Assembly (NCBI RefSeq): GCF_963576545.1
Contig: NC_083639.1
Location: 15,564,118-15,628,117 of the forward strand
DNA length: 64,000 nucleotides
DNA from: Limanda limanda
Lineage: Eukaryota > Chordata > Actinopteri > Pleuronectiformes > Pleuronectidae
Direction: 5' to 3'
Part shown: positions 30,963-44,300 of the stretch, in pieces
How positions within the stretch are numbered: position 1 is the first letter of the stretch
How the letters are laid out: each line of letters begins with the position of its first letter
Translations under genes and position numbers: made by a program
Notes under the pieces: model-generated
The model's input: only the letters and a program-made list of their open reading frames with translations
Databases searched by the model: none
What the model was told of the DNA's origin: nothing

Positions 30963-31060
30963 GTCTACAGCCGCTGGATAAACTTTATTGAATAGCCGGA
31001 AGTGAACAAAGCACACTGAGGCGGTGATTGGTCTTTTTTTTCTTCGGTGTTTATTGGCGG
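30963..31060 (-). promoter_or_regulatory. thoc7 promoter with ETS and CCAAT-type motifs
   Basis: CCGGAAGTG at 30996-31004, 34 bp before the start codon, fits the ETS/GABPA core used by many housekeeping promoters. GATTGG at about 31026-31031 is an inverted CCAAT box. No TATA box is seen. Confidence 0.5.
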
Positions 31061-31139
31061 TTGGCATCCAAGTCGGGTCATTACCGCCACCAGCTGATAT
31101 GGAGTATGGATCAAAATGTCTGCAATTCACAGTAATAAA

Positions 31140-32080
31140 ATAGTCCTTTCAATCAGATTACTTATTCGAAACTTTTCAAAGGAAATTATTTATAGTTTAT
31201 CTTGGGTAGTATTCAGTTCTACCTATAAATACCTACTTTATTCTAACAAAACTGAATGAATGACAGAATAAAGAACCATAATGGATACACATGGATCATT
31301 TCGTTTATAGTACAATGAAGCAATATATATGTCTTTTCAATTCATAATCATTATTACCTATTATAATTTGCACTCACTGTGGTGCCATCGCCAAGCAGTA
31401 TATTTAAAGCTGAAGCCATCAAATTGTGCCTGTGATATGTTCTTCTTGCAAATTGTTTAAGGTTTTCTTTGATGGATTTTAGCCAAAACCATGTCAGTAG
31501 CTTTCATTTCACTTAAGTGAATAATGAAAATACTGCAAAAACATTTTTTCTGCGAAACTTCAACAATTAAGAAAGCCATGAAAACATAATAAACTATTTA
31601 ACTTGCATGGGTAATAAATCATAATTTAAAAAAAATGATTCAACTTAAATGTAACAAGTTGTTTATGCTAACAATTGACATACACTTTACAGGCTGATAT
31701 CTATCAGTCTGCGTTGATCTCAAAATAAAATAAAACAAAACACAGAGAAGGACCTCAGGTCTGTTGAAAGCCTCCCTGAAGAAAAACTGAAATAAATAAC
31801 CAGAATTATTCTTTTCTTGAAAACTCACATCTATAGTTTATATATATAATAATAACAATATCTGTTTACCGTACATATATTATAGATCATCTCCTTATAT
31901 CACCTATATTATTTATTATATATTTACATTATCTGTATGATAAATAAGATGTCTTTATTTTACTTATACATATTATCTGTCAACTTGATCATTATCAGTG
32001 TGAAACTTTGTTTATAGCCCTGGCGTTGTATATTTGTGTAGCTGATGATTTGCATTTTTGGTTATGTTCAGGAAAATATA
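31140..32080. other. AT-rich spacer between thoc7 and atxn7 promoters
   Basis: No coding frame, RNA gene or element end recognised. Confidence 0.4.
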
Positions 32081-32099
32081 TATATTGGATTATGGAGAC

Positions 32100-32315
32100 G
32101 CATGTGCGTGAGTGCGCGTGCGTCGTGACGCAGTGACGTCTCCGTCCCAGAATGCAGTCTGGTAAACAGACATGGAAGCACCAGGTGAAGACCTCCACAG
32201 AGGCTGAGCTCTGCCCTCGCTCTTTCCCACCGTCTTCTGTCTCCTTCGCTCAGCGCATCCAGCTGATACACGTCGGCCCGGGGCCACCGTCGCGTCCACA
32301 GCGTCCACAGCCCGG
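32100..32315 (+). promoter_or_regulatory. atxn7 promoter and probable non-coding exon 1
   Basis: The GC-rich stretch contains TGACGCAGTGACGTC (32126-32140), a pair of CRE/ATF-like sites, and ends in a good splice donor CCCGG|GTAAGAG at 32316. The coding exons of atxn7 begin 6 kb later after an acceptor, so a 5' UTR exon is expected here. The transcription start is not fixed. Confidence 0.5.
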
Positions 32316-35300
32316 GTAAGAGCGAAGTTACTGTGTGTGTGTGGCGGCGGTGAATGACTTCTGCTGGGCTGTCAGGCTGCTGCCAGCTTCCTCGCTAACG
32401 CTAGTCATGGCTGGCTGGCTACAGGCTGCAGCTAGCAGGCTAATGTAGCCGCCACTGCTCCTCAGTACTGTCTGTACCTGCCACAGACTCACACTGTCAC
32501 CGTGACACAGCTCCTGATGGACTTACTGGCTTTCTCACACATCGTATTTAGCTGATGAACACGTTTTCTATTTGAATCAAAGTTAACGTACGTTAATGAG
32601 AGCAGTGTGCAGCAGAGGTGGGGGCAACGCTAGCCAATCAAACTGCTGGCTTCTGGTGGTCAATGCTAGATACTGTTAGCTAACTGCCATTAAGTTGTGA
32701 ATGTCAACTGGTAGCTTTCATAAAGCCCAAATCCCAACTGACTTCAGGTTAAACTATGACTTACTGAAATGTTTATACTTCAATATGTCAGACTTTACAG
32801 TATAAGATGTGTTATTCCACTCCAGGCTTTGAGGTGAGCCATGTCCGAACAGTTATCCAGAGCAGATGTTATGTGTTTGGGACACTCTCTCTTCACCAGT
32901 CTCGAATGGAGACTTTGACCAGGCAGCACAACTAAACAATATAGACACGTTTACTGTCTAGGGACTCTGTAGGCGATGTGCAAACCATTACCTCTCTAGA
33001 TTTTGAGCTACAGACAATGATGCAGTTTTTAGGGCATCCAACCTAAAGACTGTAGCACAATACATTGTGCTTTACAACTGCAGTTATAATTTGACTCTGC
33101 TGCTATTGACATTAATTACTGCTGCATTCAGCTTATGCATGCGACACGGAGCAGAGGAATTTTACAAGTAACACAGGAGCTTTTCCCTTCTAAAGTATGA
33201 AAAGTCAAAATGTCTGCCGTGCCAGTGCTGTGTACTGCACGTATGAAGAATCTGGCTCTTGACATAATAGAATGTACCTCATTTCGTTTTAGCCTTTTGC
33301 TGACCCTGCTCTACATAGATTTTAGCATTTACGTGGTGACTGGTTGTTTCATACATTGGCCATTACACTTAAAACCTTTACATTTAAACACTCCTTGACA
33401 TAATTGAGTCTTCGACTTGGAGATGTTTGAAGTTCTAATTGTTTACATTATTTCTGAGCTATTGCATAGTTTAAATATATTTTTGAGCTAAGGGTGAAAC
33501 TACTGCTCTACTTTCTTCTGATACTCTCAGTAGTTTTAGCAAGGGGGAGATAAATGTGTGTTTTAAAATGGTTGTTATGCAAGCCATGTTAATTTCTATA
33601 GATAGCACATACCTCAAATGGATAAGACATCAAGACAAAACCAACACAACACAAAATACAAAAAACATTTATATATAGCTACATATTTGCTGTGTTGTTA
33701 AATATTATGGTACAGGTCAATAATCCATTGGAATGCTAAATTCACTCGGATTAAGCAAGTCATAAATATTTGCAGAATTGCAGCTGATTGAGAAGTTAGT
33801 TAATTTGCTATTAATTTGCTGTTAATTTGCTAATTTAAAACCTTTTTGCAAACAACATTTGAGGTATTATGCAGGTTTAATCAAAACTAAAGTAAGGTGT
33901 TGTAAAATATACACAACACTTAATATTGTATGGCTCTGTGTTCTGTTTAATCAAGCCACTGGTTACCTCTGTCAATTAATTGCTGTATGTTATTTCATCA
34001 GTTAAGACTAGAATAATAATGATAAAAGGGTATGGTCTCAGTCTTTAAAAGGGATTACTGTGGGGCTGGATTGGTGGTTAGGGATGCTGCTTAATGGATT
34101 GGATTACAGTGGTGAAGAAGTGTGTGATAAGGTCCATAGAGGACAATGTTGCCTTCCAGACGGTCTTATAATCCCCGGTTCACTGAAAAACTATATCCAA
34201 AAACAGCAAAACAAAAAACCTGATACTGATTCATCTTTCTTCCATGCTTGTGTGTGTGTGTGTGTGTATATGTATGTGTGCGATTGTGTGTGTTTTCAGT
34301 CTTCCTCTCCAGTGTGTGTGGCAGCCAGCAATCACCCATACCGATGAGGATCAACTGATAGGGTTAAAAAGAAGTTCCTTTTTTTCTTATTTTGTCACGG
34401 TAAGTTCTCACAACTACTCATTATTACACTCTAGTGACATTAACTGTTTTCTAATACAATACATTACAATAATCACAAGTGCTTAAGAAGTGCTAACAGT
34501 TGTTTATAATTGACTTATTTAGAAACACTTTAGAGTTCAGTAGAGTAATTGTTTTCCACAAATACTCAACCCTGTAATTTCCACAAACTGATTCTTATTT
34601 TGGTTCCTGGTTTCATTTTGGTTTCAGCCAGCTTACTTTGGAAGTGATTTTCAACACATATGCAACAAACATATATCTATGCTGGTGTGTGGTTAGGAAA
34701 TGAGGCATAAAGGAGAAGTACTGCTTTGCAGTTGTAAACCTCCACCAACCACTCAAGTTGCATTTTGCATCAATGTCTTTAGCAGATGCAATAAAATTAA
34801 GTTAGTTTCAGTGACCTTGACGGATGGGTGCACAGATGGACGGGTGGAGGAACAGCCCATAAACATAATACTGAGTAGTGCAATATTCTACTGTAAATGT
34901 ACTCCCACTGTGAATGAAGTCTTACTTAAAAAACTGTAAATGTAGCACATATTACAATTAAACAGTCCTTTAAGGAATATAACATGCAGTTTTTCTGACA
35001 CATCAGCAGAAACATTCACATATTGTGAGGAAGGGGATGCATATATTGAAGGTGATGGTTATATGTGTATTACACTTTGTAAAACGATAACAACTGTGAC
35101 TGAAATGTAATCCAATACAACACTAGCACCTCAGGAAACGAGTACTGCTACAAGTTTCTGAAAAGCAGTAATTACAAGACTTAAGCTTTGGCTACCTTAT
35201 GTTGTACAGAGGTCTTATTTATTGTGATTGAATGCACAACCAGCCTGTGATGTTCAGTCTCTAGTGACTAGTTTGAGTGGCAAAAGTTACAAATTTGTGT

Positions 35301-37600
35301 TTGCCTTTTGTGGCAATGTCACAGCTTTCAGTTATGTTAATATTGTTTCTATTAAAGTATATGTCATCTAATAAGAGTTAGGGTCAAATCGACAAGATTG
35401 TGCTCAAGAACAGCACAATAATGTTTAGATTGAAATTTCCAAAAGAAAATAATGTGGTACTAAAAAAAACATAAAGTTTGTTACATCTGGATCTCCAGGA
35501 TTTTAAATATATATGATAAAGTAGTCAAATATAGTGTTCCACTCCTGTTTGATGTTTTTCTTTACATTGGTAGGTGCTAGTATGATGAAATCCAAGCCTC
35601 AAACCAACTCTAGAGAATATATGATATGAATTATGTCAAAATCATGATCTTTACATTCTGGGGTTTGACCATTTTAACAGTTCCTACAGAGGCCAGTCTT
35701 AGAATAGAAAATAACGCCCTTATTGACAATGCACAGCTGTATTGAGAAGTTTAGCTTGTCCCCCTGAGTGTTGCTTAACTTTGCTGAATTCTGAAACTCA
35801 ACATCCTCATTGTCGTAACCTATGCAGCAAGATTTTCAAATTCACCAGCGGTTGTTCACATGTTATTGCCCAGTTTGATCATTTGTGACACAGGTGCATG
35901 TATATGCAGTAACTAAAGACAAGATTAGATCAAATATAACTTATATTTTAACCACATGTCACTGGTGGAATCTTCAGGATAAGCTTCTTAATTTGTACTT
36001 CTAAATTTAGAGTTTGTCTAAAGACAAAGCCAAGTTTGTACACTGGAAACTACCAGCAGAGGGCCAAGTTAATTTTTGCTCAAGGTTCTTCAGTGTACGT
36101 GCCAAATGGGAATACATTCAACTTCTATGACATTTATTAGGAGGAGATGTTTTTAAACATCCTCTTTTGGTATCAGAAGAACAGCACACGTGCTCACACT
36201 GTCCTTGTTACTCTGTCAAGTAGACAGTTGATCATATCTCAAGAAGTTCCGATGAGTTGCCATCAGAATCAGATCAGAGTCAGCCCAACGGCATTCACAT
36301 AATCAAGGACACTATTTGGTCCTAAAGTCAAGTTACAATTTTACTTTATTGCAAGAAGCAATCTCTCCACTATAAGTGGTCTGCTTCTGTTTCTATTTTC
36401 TTCTTGCATGCCAGTTTTTATCAGTTTAGATTGTGCAGTATTCTTGCAGATGACACCTTTTGATTTTGAAAGTGAAAGTAAAGAAAACCAGGCTGTGACA
36501 CCAGCTTGTGTCTTTACTCATTTGAAAAATACAGAAACAAAAGAGAAATCTGTTCACAACAGTCAAATGACATTGAGTGTTACATTATTCGGATTAACAG
36601 AAACAAGCTATACATCATAACTTTAGTCTGTCTTCATTTCACTTGCAAAAAAACAGTTACTGATTCAACATCCTTGAAGAGCAAGTCATTTTTATCATTA
36701 AATATGTTTCACCTATGTTGTGTGCTGTGTGAGGACATACATCTATGTAAACACCATAAACATACAGCGAGACAAGCCACATACTGTATATCAGTTTCAC
36801 TCTGACACTAACAGTAAGTTATTCATATCGATGGTCAAATCAGTAAAACATTTTTTTCTGCAACTTCCTCCTGCAATATGTTGGTTGCATATGAAACATC
36901 TTCCAGGACTCAAGATATGAAACAATTTGTGGTTTGTCTTCTAGTGTGTCTTCTGATGGATATGTTTACATTTTTAAATGCTGACTTTTCTAGCTATTCT
37001 TGACTATTTTGCGTCACAATTTCATATACAGAATTTGAATGAGCACAATGCTTAGACTGTAATCTTACTTCCATAGTAATCACGCCTACAAACGTGTTTA
37101 GTAAGCTGACACTGCATGCATTGTGGAAAATCTCAAAATTAATTAGCAGCTATTTTATTTATTGACATTGCACAAAATAATAATTGTTGCGTGTGCAAAA
37201 AATATTCAACAGAGATGGTAGCTTTTGATATTTTAACATCCATCCATCTTGATGCAATTTGTAAGAACTGCTGAGATAAACTTACTTACTTTGTACAGTA
37301 GTCAATGCACAACTGTATGATGTTGTATTACATTGTTTGTGTTTTTTGATTGTAAGTCAGCAGGATTACGCAAAAAATATGGATTGCCATCAAACTTGAT
37401 AGAAAGATGCATTATGGGTTAGAGAAGAACCCATTCAATTCTGGTGTGAAACCATATTAGGGGCAGGATCCTGGAGTTTTATTCTTTCTCTTGAATTAAG
37501 TTTGCGAGAGAGTACGTTTTGTTCTGATTTCTCAGGGAAAAATTAATGCATTTTTGATGAAAAAAATCATGCTAACGGGCACTGATATTTAATGGTTAAA
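32316..37600 (+). other. atxn7 intron 1, first part
   Basis: About 5.3 kb of mostly AT-rich DNA. A short interrupted (TG)n lies at 34250-34290. No other gene or clear element was recognised. Confidence 0.45.
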
Positions 37601-37611
37601 CTGTTGTTTAC

Positions 37612-37860
37612 GGGGGCTGTGGCTCAAGAAGTTGTCAGCTGGCTGCCACTAACCAGAAAGTTGGAGGTTGATCCCAGTTTCTTGATTTTACATGCAGAAG
37701 TATGTTTGGGCACTGAACTCCCAAATTACCAGCTGCTGGTGGGATTGACGTACTGTATGATGTGTGTAAATAGGTGAATGGCAAACGCTGTCCTGTAAAG
37801 CGCTTTGAGGGGCCATCACGACTAGAAAAGCTCTAGATAAATACAGATAATTTACCATAG
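37612..37860 (+). mobile_element. tRNA-like SINE-family repeat in atxn7 intron 1
   Basis: Head GGGGGCTGTGGCTCAAGAAG, B-box-like GGAGGTTGATCCC, and tail AAAGCGCTTTGAGG to GATAATTTACCAT. It is the same family as the reverse copy at 10762-11033 and is more diverged. Confidence 0.55.
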
Positions 37861-38301
37861 TTATGAGTGTGTAATATGGTGCGGATCCAAATAAAAAATC
37901 TGCCCCCAGTGAATTCAAATGTGGGACTGTTGGGCCTCGGTGGAGCAATGCACACTAGTTACAGTATTTATCACATACTATTTGCCTGTGTTGTGCATAT
38001 CTTTTAAAATAAACTGTATGCTATTGCAAATTGAATGAACCAGAGTTCATTATGCATGCGTGCGTATTTAAATGAGCCACCGAGCTAAGTAGCGAAGCAC
38101 CGCGTGCACTGTAGGAGATGCCAACGAACCAGGAACTCGGAGAGCTTCAGATGAACTGTCCGCCCGGGTACATTGGGGTATTTGTACTTGTTGCCTGTGC
38201 AATGGCCACACGCGGCTCCGAGGTGTCGCTCGGTGAGCAAGTCCTCCTATCCCGAGCGCGACCACCGCTGACTCCTGTGTTGTTACATTGTAGCGGAAAG
38301 A

Positions 38302-41300
38302 ATGTCGGAAAGGGCCGAGGATGACGTCAGGGGGGAGCAGCGCCGAGCGGCCAGGCAGCAGCTGAAGCAGCAGCAGCAGCTCCAGCGGGGAGAAGGCTCC
38401 ACAGCAATGGCGACTGTTGCGGAGCGGAGATCCCTGCCTAGTCCAGACATCATGCTGGGGCAGCCCTGGAGCAGCTGGGTAGACGCCGCCAAACTCCACG
38501 GCCACGACGGTGAGTCCCTCCGGCGTCCGAAATGTGCGCGGGCAGGCGAGGCGGCGCGCCACAGTTGCCAGTCCCGACCTGCTTTTTGGCCGATCGCATG
38601 CAGTTTTTTTTGGTGGAATATGAAGAAACGATACTGGTAGCAACAGCACGGGCAGGCGAGCAAGTGCAACTATTGATTTGTCTGTGTGTCGGGTCGCCTC
38701 GTTTTCAGGTGCTGAATCGGAGGAAAGTTTCAAAGACTTGGGGAAAAATCGAGAAGCCATGCGTCTGTGCAGAGAAGGTGAGTGTTGTTTTTTCTACTCC
38801 AGGGCCAAAGGTGTATTTTGGTTCTAGGGTTTTTTCATATACACATGCACCCAAACACTTCACACGGGTCGTCAGGTTAAAATGCACACTTACTGTAAAC
38901 CATGCGTGCTGTGAATTGACTGGACAATCGGATATACAGGGACTCGTATGGCAGCAGACATTTACATCGGCCCCTAAAATAACTTACCGGTTAATAACTT
39001 GGACTCTCTTTAAGTGAGTGCAGGCCCAGACATGGCACTAACAAAATCATAATCTGTCTGGAGACTGCATCGTATGGACTTGACTGTTCAGCATCCACAT
39101 TTTTTGCCATCTTACATGTGAAACCTTACACCATGTGCCATGTGCATCCCCACACTGAAAGACAACAAAAATGTTACCTAAAGAATTGACCATCAAGATT
39201 TCAAAAGTTAATAAGTAATACCTTCTATGTTCTGTAAAAAATTTGATCCCCAAATGAAAATTTGACTGTTAAAACAGCTCTGAATTTTCCGTAACAGCTC
39301 CGTCTTACGCTTGGTGAAGTTACGCTCCAATATCACATTCTGCCTTATTAAAAACAAAGGAGCTGTAATATTTGTATCGCATATTTAGATAAATAATTAT
39401 TAAAATGACTTTTTAAAGTACTCAAACAAAACTGGTATATCAATACAAAATGTATTCAGGTCATACAAATATAAAACATTCAACGAAACATCAAGGAAAA
39501 AAACCCAAGAAAGAAAACAATCTGACTACTCTGACAACAAACTGATAGGTTGATTATGTTCCTCCTATTTTCTATCATTTCCAGTTTCTCTCTAAAGCTG
39601 AAACATATTGTAGAGTTGTAATGTTCAGTCATGGTATAATAAAGAGAAAAGACCAGATCTCACAAAGGTGATTAAACCCACAATCAGAAGTGCATATCAC
39701 CTGGCTCCTCAGCCACACAATGATGTTTGAAAGCACGTTGTGCTGCAATATCATTATTGGAAATTGGAAACACCACTATTAGCATTAGCTGATTTGTCCT
39801 GCTGACAGGCCTGGATTTGCAGCGAGCTTCACCACAAAGGTACATCTGTTACAACGATAAAATGGCATCTTTTTAAATTACATATCAACAATCGTGCCGT
39901 CATTTTCCAGGCTCGCCAAGCACTGAGAATGACATCAAAATGAGTCAGGCTACAGGATGAGTCAACTACTGATTTCTTCATTTAAGTCAGATTTAAATGA
40001 ATGAATGATGAATCTGTTTTCTTACTATAATGATAGAGCGATTTGTACTTAGAAGCCCAGCTTGTTCAAAGAAACATTTTGTGCTTCGCCAATGTTCACA
40101 AGTAGTTAACCGGACCACCTTCTTTACCATCAAACATGTGTTTATTTCTGCTTTTTATATGTTTCAGCAACACACCCACAGCTACTTACGATCTGTTTGC
40201 AGTGAGGATTTAGACACTAAGATTAAGATGCCTCTTTTTATTTTTACTCTGTTATAACTTGCCATGCTGTGGCCAACTCAAAAATGAAAAGAAAAAACTA
40301 TCGCTACTAACAACTAAGATTTTTGAAAAGACATCTGTAGTGCTCAGAGAATCTGAATGCACGTACATATTAAATAATTATACAATAGTAGATATTATTG
40401 ACAGGTCACTTTGAGTGTTGCTGTGAACAGGAATTTAGGCAAAACATTATTTTATTTGACAATGGATGGTCTATCATGAAAGGTGGCACTTTTCATTTTT
40501 GTCACATGATTTTGGCTCACACTTACACACAATATCATCAGTGTGTGCCCAGCTTTATCATTTCCTTCTTTCTCTCTGTCCCTGTTCAACTGTTCTCACT
40601 TTATAATGCAACTCAGGTTACCCGATCACAAGTGCACAGCTCTAAGTACGTCAGTTCACACCTAACACTAGAAATGCGTCTCCACATCACGTGTGTCTCC
40701 AGTGACCACTTGTGATCGGATTTCTCTTTGCTGCTCCATATGTAATTAAGCAAGTTACAACACCATTTCTCTTTGCAAAGACCGAATGCTGTGTTGTTTT
40801 TAGCTTCTCCAACAATGACAAACAGGTCTGTTGTCAATGTGATGGTGAGAAAAAGGGCTAGCAAAGGAGTGGCCGATGGAATCAGGACGCTGGGAGAAGA
40901 TCTTCAGATCAACTGAGACACATTATAATGTCAAGTGTGAACTGGCCTTCTGTGACTCAGTGTGTTGGTCTTAGGCCAGAGATGTACTTGGTGTTTGAAC
41001 ACGTGTTGACGTAGACAACAATCTGCGTCGTGAATGTAGTTGTTCACATACTTACCGATGTACTACGCATGTTACCTGTAGGATAACACTAGAGGGAACA
41101 CCAGACAAATCAGACTGTATAGAACTTCCTGATATTGATGTAAACAATAAACATGGTGACACTCAAGGAGGTTACAATTTTGTTCATTCTGAGATCACAG
41201 CAGAAAAAGAGACAGCGGCGCCATCAGATGGTCTGTAAGGCCCGTAAATCAAGCACGGCGAGACAATGGCCAGGATGTTTCTCTTGTTCTGCCAATGCGA

Positions 41301-44300
41301 GAAATTGATGATGAATACCAGTACCTTTAAATGTCCACCAGAACCTTTGATGATTTTCTCTGCCGGATTAGCACGCTGATGATACACCACACATTCCTTA
41401 TACTACTGCTACACTGTCCCTACCGGTCAAGTGCATACTGCATCTGGCGATACCGTTGCGTTGATTTCGGAGCATGTGCACAGCGGACGCTGCAAATGGA
41501 CGCAGGATGCCGTCTTAAAGGAAAAGGCTTGTGAGCAGGCTCCTTGTCAGGGTACTTAGTGTACCTAATTTAGTATTTGCATTGGTCAGTGTTTCCTTGC
41601 ATGCACACTCTGAAGATCAATGCACAATTTCAGCAACAAATGTCCTATTACGTCTCGTAAGCATGTCTCAGAACACTATTTAAAATAGGGTATTGGTTAT
41701 TGGACTACACTTATTTTTCGTGTTTGATTGACCTAAGAGATGCCGTCATAATCAATACTGTTTGAAAGTGAATGAAAGTAGTGTGTCAGAGGCAGGCAGA
41801 GAGATGTAGTGGACTTATTCGTTTCAAGGTTGTTATGCCACTTGCCTCTCAACTGGCTCAAAACATGCCTCTATCATGTAGCAACATCTATCAGTGAGTG
41901 TGGTTTGTCTCACAGGGCTGATAAACACTTGCTGTGTGTTTTCAAAGCATGTTGTTCTGCATGTGTGTGTCTGTCTTGTGGGGGTATTACAAGGGTATGA
42001 CTACACCTCTCCATGACTCACCACCAGATTCCTCCTGTGATGCAACTGCCATTCTAATACACACATTGAAAAAAAGCTTTGAAATTAAAGACTGATGATT
42101 CTACTCATCATCGGGTTTTTTTTTTCTTTTTAATTTCACAGTTTAATCTGTACAGTCAGGAAGCTCGGAAGTGTAGTCCCAGTGTCACAGTTCAGATTGT
42201 GTGTGTGTGTGTGCACTTCTCAGAGGCAGTCAGAGATGCTGCTGTTCTATCTAGATCATTCATCACTGCCATGGATGAGGATGCTGAAATTAACTGGACT
42301 CTAGCTCTCTTCCTCTGTCTCGTGCTCAAAGGCTCTTATTCTCCTCCTCAAGCGCAGGTCCACTGCTCACTTCCTCTTTGTCTCGCTGAGGCCTCAGCCT
42401 GCTTCTCTGTGTTTTTTCTCTGTCACGCTTGTTTCTTTGCTTTCCTCCATCTCTTGTTTCTCCTCTACGGTAACTTCCCTTCTCTCTCGTTCCTTTTCAT
42501 CTGCTTCTTGCACAAGATTAAAATGGAGAATCGGTCAGGCACACTGGCGTTTGACCACATTTTAGGACAGGCTGTTTTATTCGTCCAGTTCAGTTGGTGC
42601 CAGTGTGTTGAATGCAGAGTGGCAAGGTGATCTAGCCGGGTTTCTTTTATAGTCGAGCAACCTGTTTGTAGAATGCTCCACTTGTACAACAGCAGCAGTT
42701 TGGCAATAAGAGTTGTTTGACCTTGCAAGTGATTTAATTAGGAAATGCAGGTGGCCTGTTGGCCTCTGCAGTTTTAGACCTGTCTCTTTAAGATTTTTGG
42801 AGAAGGTAGACTTATAATAGAGAATACATGTGAAGTTGGCTAATATGTTTGCTATCTCATCATAACTTCAATTTTCCAGTTGTACAAAGGAAAAGCTCAC
42901 AGAGAGAATAAGATGTAAAAAGGACATGCTGAGTAGAAAAGAAGTTGCCCAGAATTTTCAGGGCGGCTTCCAACCGTTGCTTTAGTGGCATATGCTTCTG
43001 CAACTGGCAACCAGTGGACACTACCTTCCTTACCACATCTCTGCACTTGTTTTCTTTACATAGCAATCAGACCCATTATTGTGCACATCAACAGTGCTTT
43101 ACTACTCAAGTTCTATATCATTAACATGCCTTTGTCCATTAAGTGAAGACATTCACCTATTCTCTGTGGCAGACCCCAGCCGCTGTGAAAAGTCTTTTCA
43201 TTCCACTGCTGTTGAAGGAGACACTTAGCTGAGTGGCTTCAGCCAAATGAAGCACATTAAATCGCACTAGGTCTGTCAAATCTTCCACACAAGACTGCCA
43301 CTGATCTCCCTGAGAGGGAACCCGCCAGGTAGACCCTTTAATATGGTCGTTACTTAATGGCACTCATTCCTTCCAGATTTAGCTAGCGATGTTTGAAGAA
43401 CCCTTGAAGGCCCTTGTAGAGTACGTCCAGGAAAAGGGCTCCACTTCTTTCCACTTGTATCCTCTCCTCTGCTCATCTCATAACACCCCAGGCATTCTCT
43501 TAATTAGCCTCCTTAATTAGCTGCTTTCTGGTTCTGTGCGCCAGAGTAAATTTTGATCACATCCTGGTGAGGAGCGGCACTTCCCTCTGATTTACCATAG
43601 AGTGGCTTGAGAAGAGGGTGGCTTGGCTCATAACACTGGGGATCTAGCGATGCTGGAGCTGTACACATTCAATTTTTGTGCCTTGCTGTTCTTGATCCCT
43701 GTGCTTTTTAGGATCACCTGTCTAAAACTGCCATACCTACAGGGTTTTTGTGTTCCCCTGAAAGAAAGATGAGACATTAAATCAGCCATATCCTCCCATT
43801 TCTAAGTGATCATTGCTATCATGCTTTAATTAGTGAGTTGAACTCTTAAGGGGGCTATGACCTTTTATTTTCACAAATTAACTGTTACCTCATGTCTTGT
43901 GTTTAGCATAAGCCGGTTTAAGGGGAGGGCGTTTTAGGTCACCATGCTCAGCATTATTGTATTAGGAATATTTCACTCTTATTTAAAACAGTGCTATAAT
44001 TCTCACTCTGATGTACAACTTTCGTAACTAGACAAACTATGATAAGCACTAACAGGTCTTGTTTTGATTGTAGAGCTGAAGATAATTATTTCCATTGTGA
44101 ATAAATATTAGGAAAAAAGTGAGGTGATGATATCTTCGAATTGCTTGTTATGTCTGTCAAACAATCCAAAACCCAAAGATATGCAATGTACTATTACTTG
44201 CAGTGCATTCAGAAAGTATTCAGTCCCCTTCACTTTTGCACATGTTGTCGTCACTAACGATTAACAACATTAACAATTACTACACTTTTGCAACTTCACA

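Noticed and set aside
32068..32308. Overlapping minus-strand frames at the atxn7 promoter
   Set aside because: GC-rich promoter shadows with no domain.
38068..38760. 230-codon minus-strand frame over atxn7 coding exon 1
   Set aside because: Antisense shadow of a GC-rich exon; no known domain, and it crosses the atxn7 splice sites.
42079..42630. 183-codon plus-strand frame in an atxn7 intron
   Set aside because: Pyrimidine-rich low complexity, no family match, no splice support.
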